A stretch of DNA of 12,589 nucleotides from contig JAKIYB010000075.1 of assembly GCA_022708765.1 (NCBI GenBank), positions 1 to 12,589 on the forward strand, given 5' to 3'. Made by a program: the position numbers and the translations under genes. Below are positions 7,519 through 12,589 of this stretch, in pieces; positions within the stretch are counted from its first letter, which is position 1; every line of letters begins with the position of its first letter. The DNA is from Armatimonadota bacterium. Its GTDB lineage: Bacteria; Armatimonadota; Hebobacteria; CAIYQO01. Under the pieces are notes generated by a model. The model was not told the origin of the DNA and did no database searches. It was given only the letters and a program-made list of their open reading frames with translations.

Positions 7519-10317
7519 ATGAACACGCAAGAACGCAAACCGGCTATTCTCTCCGAAGCCGGCGCTCATGCCGACTGGATCGCCCGCCCGTTTCTCGACG
7601 CCGGCTTCACGTTGGATACCTGTACGCTGGCTGAGGTGCCGGCAAAGCTAGCCACCGGTGCGTATAACGTCGTGATTCTCGGCCGCTGGTATACCCAGAG
7701 GATGACGAAGCAGGAAGAGGACGCGCTGGTGCGCGACACGATCGCCGCAGTGCAGAGGCATCTGGCTGCCGGTGGTGGCGTCTTCTTCACGCTGCCTATC
7801 GGCGGGGTGTTGGATTTCGATGATTTAATCAAGCCGTATGGCGCCTCTATTCCGAAGTTGGCCATTGACCAGACCGAGGACGTCCTCATTCTCGACCAGG
7901 GTGTGCATAAGATGCGTTATGCCTACACGCGCCACATCGCCCCATGCGTGGCGGAGGGCGTCGGGGGCGTTTGGTATCCCGAGATGATGGGCAGTTCGAT
8001 GGCGACAATGCCGGTGTATGCCCCCGGGCCGGAATGGCAGGCGCTGTTAAGTGCGGTGCCAGGTAGCGGTATTGACGGCAAGCATGTAGGCACCGGCAAC
8101 AGTGTGGCCATGCCGGAGGGCGAACAGCCGCGGTTCGACGGCGACATCCCCATCATCACCGCGCGAGCGGTGGGCGCGGGGCGTCTCGCCGTGTGCGGCA
8201 TTCCATCGGGGTATCACGTTGACTCACCGCATAACTTCCCCGAAGCAAAGCGCTTCCTCATAGATGGTTACGAGGGCAAGCCCTCCGGCCTGCAGCGTTT
8301 GCTGTTGAATACCATGCGCTGGCTTGCGGAGCCGTCGCTGGCAACGAGCGCGCTGGGCGGTGCGCCGTCCGGCCCGCATGTGTTGGAGCCAAATGTGCCG
8401 CGCTATCCCGTCGACCCGCCCGTCATGTGGGCAAATCGCACCTTCCCGCCGGATGACACACGGTTGATGAAAGGGCTCATTGGAGCGCGCACCGCCTGTT
8501 CCATCGGTCGGGGCACAGTGGCGGAGTATGTGGCGGCAGCGAAAGCGGCTGGTCTGGATTTCCTCGTCTTCCTGGAGGATTATAAAGCGCTTACGCCGGA
8601 ATCTTTTAATGCTCTTCGCGCGGAGTGTGAGGCGCATACCAGTGACGACTTCTTCGCCGTGCCGGGCTATACCATGGAGGATGCCGCCGGCAGCCATTTC
8701 TTCCAGTATGGTGTCGAAATTTCGCTGCCGCCGCCGGAAATCCTCTCGCGCGATGGCCTGCTCCTTTCCAACGAAACGCCGGACGGCACGGTGCGCACCA
8801 GCACCTTTGAGAGCGTGCATTTCACCATGACCTTTGAGACGCTGAACTTGCGCGCGCGGCGCGGGCGCTACCTGCACGACCAGTCGCCGGTTTTCTTCCT
8901 CGACCACCGCACGTTTGATTCCATTGCACTCGTCACCTGGCATGATGGGAAGATCCTCGAAGACGTGTGCGACCGCTTCCGCATGCTGGAGGACAAAGCT
9001 TTTCGCATCATCCCTACAGCGCTGGCGCTGATGGACGGGCCAGAGGATGTGGCGCGCGCCCTGGAAGCCGGCTGGGTGACACGGATGATTGAGCCGTATG
9101 AAACCATCCCGGACAAGGTGCTGCGGAAATACATGGCGCCGGAGTTGGAGTGGTGGGGGATGATTGACGAAGAGCGGGCGAATACCCGCCGGTTCCGTTT
9201 CGATAACTGGCAATACGGCCCACCGTTTCAATACATCTCCAACGGACCGGTGGTGCATGCCTGGACGGCGTCAGTAACGAGCCGCGACCCGCAATGGCGT
9301 GCGCCGGACACGGAAATCCCACCGACCGCCGACTGGTTCCGCGTGGACGTGACCGGCTTTCGGCTGCGCATTAAAGTTACTTCCGATGTCGGGTTAGACG
9401 AGGTGCGCGTGATGGACGGCCCGCGGGTGATTCGGTGCTGGAAATGCGACGGCGCGGCGTGCTTCGAGCGGGAACTCGACCTGATGCACCACCAGCAGAT
9501 GCACCTGGGCCTGGAAGCCACCGATATGAATGGCGGCATGGCGGTGTGCGGCACCTACTGCACGCTGCGGCTGGACTGGTGCGAATTTTATTGCGCCGAC
9601 CGGAATAATCCGCTGTGCATTGGTTTCCAGAAAGACGAGCGTGGGCTGGCGTATGGTTGGTCCGGCACACTCTACCTGACCTATAATAACTTCCAGTGGG
9701 GCGGCACCTCCTGTTACCTTGGACGCTGGTGGTACGGCGGTGATAATCTCTACCCTGTGCCGAAGAATCCAGTAGATGATGAAATATTCCCGGGCGATGG
9801 CGGGGTACGTGATGCAGGCGCCGGCATGCATGTGTATATCAAAGTGCCGCCGCTCGATCCACCCGAGTATGGTCTGGTTGTCACGCCGAATCAGGAACTC
9901 ATCAGCACCGATGTCTCCGTAGATACCTTCGTTGTGAATAAAGGCTTTGATCGCTTCTGGCCGTATTTTCACGGAAAAGAGCGCACCGGATTTGGCCTTT
10001 TCCCAGTGCATGACACGCGTTATCTCGAATACAGGCACACAAAAACCGTTTTCCGGCCGCGGCCATACGCTCTCACCACCTGGATATACGAAGGTGAGTT
10101 ACGTTTGAAACAGGACCTTGGTATATCCGCGCCACTACCTTTTGGCTGGTTTGATGATGTGGAAAAGCACGTGCTTTACCGTAACGACGGTTCGCACGTG
10201 CTACTGCCGGGCTTTGATGAGACACCATTCAGCACCATCTGGCGGCACGGCGAGTACCTGCCGGCCGGCCATCTTCATCAACGATGGTCCAGACTTCCTG
10301 CTGGAACGCGAGCTTGA
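7519..10317 (+). CDS. Large GATase1-like/degenerate PHP-like protein, 5' part of a frameshifted gene (paralog 2)
   Basis: The frame encodes 932 aa, of which 1-914 are native and the last 18 are read out of frame after the CCGG tract at 10261. It parallels the upstream protein: YNVVIL at 49-54, AGGGVFF at 84-90, GAGRLAVCG at 219-227, and the closing MRWLAEP. The PHP-like region follows: G-L-I-G322-A-R324-T, a GTVAEYV helix start (332-338), G-L-D-F-L-V-F-L-E-D (345-354), and P382-G-Y-T385. Both HxHT histidines are gone (Gly322, Arg324), and the Glu of the P-G-x-E motif is Thr385, so it is even more degenerate than paralog 1. A Cys- and Trp-rich beta region follows, with FYCADRNNP matching FVWCGDHCN of paralog 1. 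No signal peptide is seen: the start is hydrophilic, and the frame is closed by TAA at 7462 with no better start between. The stop at 10315 is premature compared with the paralog. Function is unknown. Confidence 0.75.
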   Translation: MNTQERKPAILSEAGAHADWIARPFLDAGFTLDTCTLAEVPAKLATGAYNVVILGRWYTQRMTKQEEDALVRDTIAAVQRHLAAGGGVFFTLPIGGVLDFDDLIKPYGASIPKLAIDQTEDVLILDQGVHKMRYAYTRHIAPCVAEGVGGVWYPEMMGSSMATMPVYAPGPEWQALLSAVPGSGIDGKHVGTGNSVAMPEGEQPRFDGDIPIITARAVGAGRLAVCGIPSGYHVDSPHNFPEAKRFLIDGYEGKPSGLQRLLLNTMRWLAEPSLATSALGGAPSGPHVLEPNVPRYPVDPPVMWANRTFPPDDTRLMKGLIGARTACSIGRGTVAEYVAAAKAAGLDFLVFLEDYKALTPESFNALRAECEAHTSDDFFAVPGYTMEDAAGSHFFQYGVEISLPPPEILSRDGLLLSNETPDGTVRTSTFESVHFTMTFETLNLRARRGRYLHDQSPVFFLDHRTFDSIALVTWHDGKILEDVCDRFRMLEDKAFRIIPTALALMDGPEDVARALEAGWVTRMIEPYETIPDKVLRKYMAPELEWWGMIDEERANTRRFRFDNWQYGPPFQYISNGPVVHAWTASVTSRDPQWRAPDTEIPPTADWFRVDVTGFRLRIKVTSDVGLDEVRVMDGPRVIRCWKCDGAACFERELDLMHHQQMHLGLEATDMNGGMAVCGTYCTLRLDWCEFYCADRNNPLCIGFQKDERGLAYGWSGTLYLTYNNFQWGGTSCYLGRWWYGGDNLYPVPKNPVDDEIFPGDGGVRDAGAGMHVYIKVPPLDPPEYGLVVTPNQELISTDVSVDTFVVNKGFDRFWPYFHGKERTGFGLFPVHDTRYLEYRHTKTVFRPRPYALTTWIYEGELRLKQDLGISAPLPFGWFDDVEKHVLYRNDGSHVLLPGFDETPFSTIWRHGEYLPAGHLHQRWSRLPAGTRA
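10261..10270 (+). other. Frameshift site: (CCGG)2.5 tandem tract
   Basis: The tract reads CCGGCCGGCC. Upstream, the frame gives H-G-E-Y-L; downstream, the +1 frame gives P-A-I-F-I-N-D-G. Deleting one 4-base unit joins them as G-E-Y-L-P-A-I-F-I-N-D without any other change. The joined protein continues to match the upstream paralog up to its C-terminus. A 4-base tandem duplication by slippage, or an assembly error in a GC-rich palindromic tract, explains it. Confidence 0.8.
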
Positions 10318-11020
10318 CCCGCAATGCAAGGAACTCGGGCCTACCAATCCACAATATGGCCGACTCACTTTCCGCTTGCCGGTGGAAACGCTGCCAAAGG
10401 CAGGTGGGGTGACGCACGTGCGCTTCTTCGCCGTGGGCGGCAGCAGTGAAACCGTTGACCCGGATGTTGGCGTGACCATGCGCGCGGCGATGGGATTGTC
10501 CGGAGCGCCGGCCTATACCGTAACGATGGAAAAGGGGACAATCCTCGATCAACGTCTGCTTCTTACCCTCAATGGCGCAGGCGAAGGTGTAGCCTGCCGG
10601 ATACCGCATGCAGAGCTGCCGATGGCACTGCCGGTGGTGGTGGAAGGGATGAATCCGAACTGGTCGGTCTTCCTGGTTGATCGCGCGCGGGAGCGCTGGC
10701 GGCCGCTGGGGGTCTATCAGGACAAAGCATACGCGACCATTGACACGCTGGCCTGCGATTGGCTGCTTTTCATAGGGCATCCCATCACCGCCAGCGACCT
10801 GAAGGTTGTCCTCAATCTGGCACAGGTTGGCGCACGGGAGTGGGTGCTGGAAGCGCACAACCCCACTGACCGCGATCTGACGGTTACCATCACGCCCTCT
10901 CATTACTTCACGCTTCTGGACTGGGAAGGCGAAACACTGACGCTGCCGGCGGGTGCCTCGACGGTGCGCGCCCTGGCGGGCAAGGCGACGAATCTGGAAA
11001 AGGAGACATCCCATGCGTAA
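10262..11020 (+). pseudogene. 3' part of the frameshifted paralog 2 (beta-rich C-terminal domain)
   Basis: These 252 codons continue the 7519 gene after the frameshift; no ribosome binding site or good start marks an independent gene. Homology to the end of the 3955-7374 product is visible in order. GMNPNWSVFLVDR (from 10646) matches GLNPRWTAALWRK, DWLLFIGHPITASDL matches ELFIGSVVTCDTPDL, and EAHNPTDRDLTVTI matches VAHNPGTAVVTTTL. It is a beta-rich, probably immunoglobulin-like or galactose-binding-like module. In-frame Mets at 10118 and later exist, but 10118 lies over 140 bases upstream in sequence already used by the other frame. If the frameshift is real, this part is likely untranslated. 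If it is an error, the full protein is 1165 aa. It ends 8 bases inside the next gene. Confidence 0.75.
11001..11005 (+). promoter_or_regulatory. Ribosome binding site AGGAG inside the preceding gene's end
   Basis: AGGAG lies 7 bases before ATG 11013 and within the last codons of the frameshifted gene. This supports the start at 11013 and translational coupling. Confidence 0.65.
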
Positions 11021-12589
11021 TTACATTGCAGTGGCCGTTATACTGGCAGCGTTGGTGTTGGGAACCGCATCTGTCTGGGGACAGGTGAAAGTGCGGCAGG
11101 CAAAGGTGGCGCATCGCTACTTCGCCGACCAACGCGCGGTTACCGTTGACGGCGATCTGCGGGAGTGGAATTTTCATGATACTCCTGTGGTGATGAGCAT
11201 GACGACCGGTTCGCTGCAGCCCGGCCCCGTGCATTCGCTCGCGGACAGCAGCGCGGTGATCAAGCTGGCGTGGGATGCCAAGCATCTCTACCTGGCGGCG
11301 AAGGTGAAAGATCAAAGCCTATCACCATTGAAGAAGGCGACGGACATGCCGTGGAGTTGTGACAGCCTCATCTTCGTCACCTCAACTTTTGGCGCCACCA
11401 AGGGCTCTCCACGCTATCAGACCATGAAGACGGTGAGCACCTCCACCGAACCGTTTTACGGGTTCAGTTACTACGAAGCAGGGACGGGCTCGCGCAAGTG
11501 GACGCCGAACTCCGACTACGTGTCACGGAAAACAGCGGATGGCTATATCATCGAGGCGGCGATGGCCTTCGCTGATTTCGGTTTCAATCCGCTGGCCGGC
11601 GATCGGGTGAAGATGGCTTTCATCCTTTCCGACTTCGATGCGGACGGCAAGTTCTCGCAAATCATCTGTGGCTTCCCGCAGATGGCGGTGACGAACTCGG
11701 TGAACTACTGGTACGACCTGCGTTTCCGCGGCAAGGAGCCATGGGCGGGTGAACTGATCACCGCACGAGAGAAGAGCATGGCGGAGCAGGGCATCGGCTT
11801 TATCGCCGACGTGGACGTCTTCGCGCCGAACGTGCGGCTGCGCGGGGTGACGGTGAAGGATACGGCAGGTAGGGTGCTGGCGACGCTGCCTGCGGAGGCC
11901 ATCATGCAGCCCGGCAAGACCACTACGTTCTCCGGCACGCTGGCAGGGGCAAAGCTGCCGCCGGGCAGCTATCGTATCGCTGCCCTCGCCGAAGCCCCTG
12001 GCGCGAAAACACCTGTGGCGGTGGCGGAAACGCTGTTTGAAATAGTACTCAGCGACGAACCGGCGCAGGGGACGGTAGGCAAGCTTCCCGACCGCTACAT
12101 CGTGCCGGACCCCTACCGATACTACAGTTACGCGCAATCCGACCGCCGTTATTACAAAGCGGAAACGATCACCAAAGACGATTACCTAAAGCTGGTGAAG
12201 AAGGTCTACGATTTTGAGTATGCCAGCATCTACTCGAAGGGCGAGAACGCAAGCGCCGGCATTCATGGGTTTGGCTACTTCGCGCCGCCCTATGCGCTCT
12301 ACAAAGCGACCGGTGATGTGCAGCATCTGAAACAGGCGCTGGGGCTGGTAAAAAACGCCATCGTTGCGACAAAGACCAGCGATCCAACGCCGCACTGGAT
12401 CATTCAGTACAAGATCGTCACCCTGCTGCTGGAGGAGCCGCAGGTGAGCGAAGCAGACAAGAAGATCCTGCGCGATTACTTCCCGATGCTGGTCAATAAA
12501 ATCTGGGCGAAAGAACGGCCGAAGGAGTGGGGCGCATTCAACCGGGCGCTGCTGTGGGGCGGCATGCTCGACATCGCGGCAACCACAAT
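11013..12589 (+). CDS. Exported CBM9-like protein with polysaccharide-lyase-like alpha/alpha-toroid region (3' end outside window)
   Basis: The frame stays open to the window end: 525 codons plus 2 bases. The ATG overlaps the previous stop by 8 bases and has a good ribosome binding site. Residues 1-23 form a Sec signal peptide with probable cleavage before Gln24. Residues ~38-245 resemble a CBM9/DOMON-like sugar-binding beta-sandwich: V-D46-G-D-L-R-E-W52, then L-A-W87-D-A-K-H-L-Y-L-A (85-95), both hallmarks of that fold. Residues ~246-345 are a beta-rich linker domain with a PPGSYRIAALAE strand. From ~350 onward, helical sequence (GFGYFAPPYALYKATGD, then further amphipathic helices) looks like the N-terminal toroid of heparinase II/III- or alginate-lyase-type enzymes. 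The missing part may therefore carry a catalytic sandwich like that of the first gene in the window. The CBM9-like call is fairly firm; the lyase call is tentative, and a hydrolase with an alpha/alpha barrel is possible. Confidence 0.7.
   Translation, partial: MRNYIAVAVILAALVLGTASVWGQVKVRQAKVAHRYFADQRAVTVDGDLREWNFHDTPVVMSMTTGSLQPGPVHSLADSSAVIKLAWDAKHLYLAAKVKDQSLSPLKKATDMPWSCDSLIFVTSTFGATKGSPRYQTMKTVSTSTEPFYGFSYYEAGTGSRKWTPNSDYVSRKTADGYIIEAAMAFADFGFNPLAGDRVKMAFILSDFDADGKFSQIICGFPQMAVTNSVNYWYDLRFRGKEPWAGELITAREKSMAEQGIGFIADVDVFAPNVRLRGVTVKDTAGRVLATLPAEAIMQPGKTTTFSGTLAGAKLPPGSYRIAALAEAPGAKTPVAVAETLFEIVLSDEPAQGTVGKLPDRYIVPDPYRYYSYAQSDRRYYKAETITKDDYLKLVKKVYDFEYASIYSKGENASAGIHGFGYFAPPYALYKATGDVQHLKQALGLVKNAIVATKTSDPTPHWIIQYKIVTLLLEEPQVSEADKKILRDYFPMLVNKIWAKERPKEWGAFNRALLWGGMLDIAATT

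Noticed and set aside
8224..9258. 344-codon antisense open frame
   Set aside because: It mirrors the conserved PHP-like region of the + strand gene, with no domain or ribosome binding site of its own.
10118..10261. ATG 10118 as start of a separate C-terminal gene
   Set aside because: Translation from 10118 to the CCGG tract is unlike the paralog, whereas the other frame over the same bases is. Homology switches frame at 10261-10270, so this is a frameshift and not a new start.
10261..10270. Programmed ribosomal frameshifting
   Set aside because: There is no slippery heptamer or A/T-rich slip site, and no clear downstream pseudoknot. A 4-bp duplication explains the join exactly.

Overview
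The window is a GC-rich bacterial stretch in which every supported gene lies on the + strand. There are five genes, the first and last cut by the window edges. No tRNA, rRNA, CRISPR array, transposase or phage gene is visible. The contents are exported polysaccharide-lyase-like and carbohydrate-binding proteins plus very large multidomain proteins of poorly known type. This suggests a free-living polysaccharide degrader from a phylum such as Armatimonadota, Planctomycetota, Verrucomicrobiota or Lentisphaerota. That placement is inferred from gene style only and is weak.

Layout. Bases 1-1881 are the C-terminal 626 codons of a heparinase II/III-like polysaccharide lyase. After a gap with a perfect 10-bp-stem hairpin comes 2024-3811, an exported protein of the serine beta-lactamase/class C (S12) fold. 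Its catalytic serine position reads Ile, and its third active-site motif is also altered. Next are two very large, divergent tandem paralogs. The first is 3955-7374 (1139 aa, with signal peptide). The second is 7519-11020 (about 1165 aa if its frame is restored, no signal peptide). Each has an N-terminal glutamine-amidotransferase-like Rossmann domain, a PHP-like domain resembling CehA/McbA-type metallohydrolases but with most metal-ligand motifs eroded, and a long beta-rich C-terminal half. The second paralog is split at 10261-10270 by a (CCGG)2.5 tract. Removing one 4-base unit joins the two halves smoothly. The last gene starts at 11013, overlaps the previous stop by 8 bases, and encodes an exported protein with a CBM9-like sugar-binding domain followed by the start of an alpha/alpha-toroid region like those of polysaccharide lyases.

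How they may work together (inference). The two outer genes point to uronic-acid or sulfated polysaccharide breakdown. The middle genes look like accessory proteins that keep hydrolase folds while losing catalytic residues, so binding or scaffolding is at least as likely as catalysis. A perfect 16-bp palindrome before the second paralog, and a weaker version before the first, are candidate operators for a shared regulator. The most noteworthy points are the serine-less serine hydrolase, the tandem degenerate-PHP paralogs and the 4-bp frameshift.
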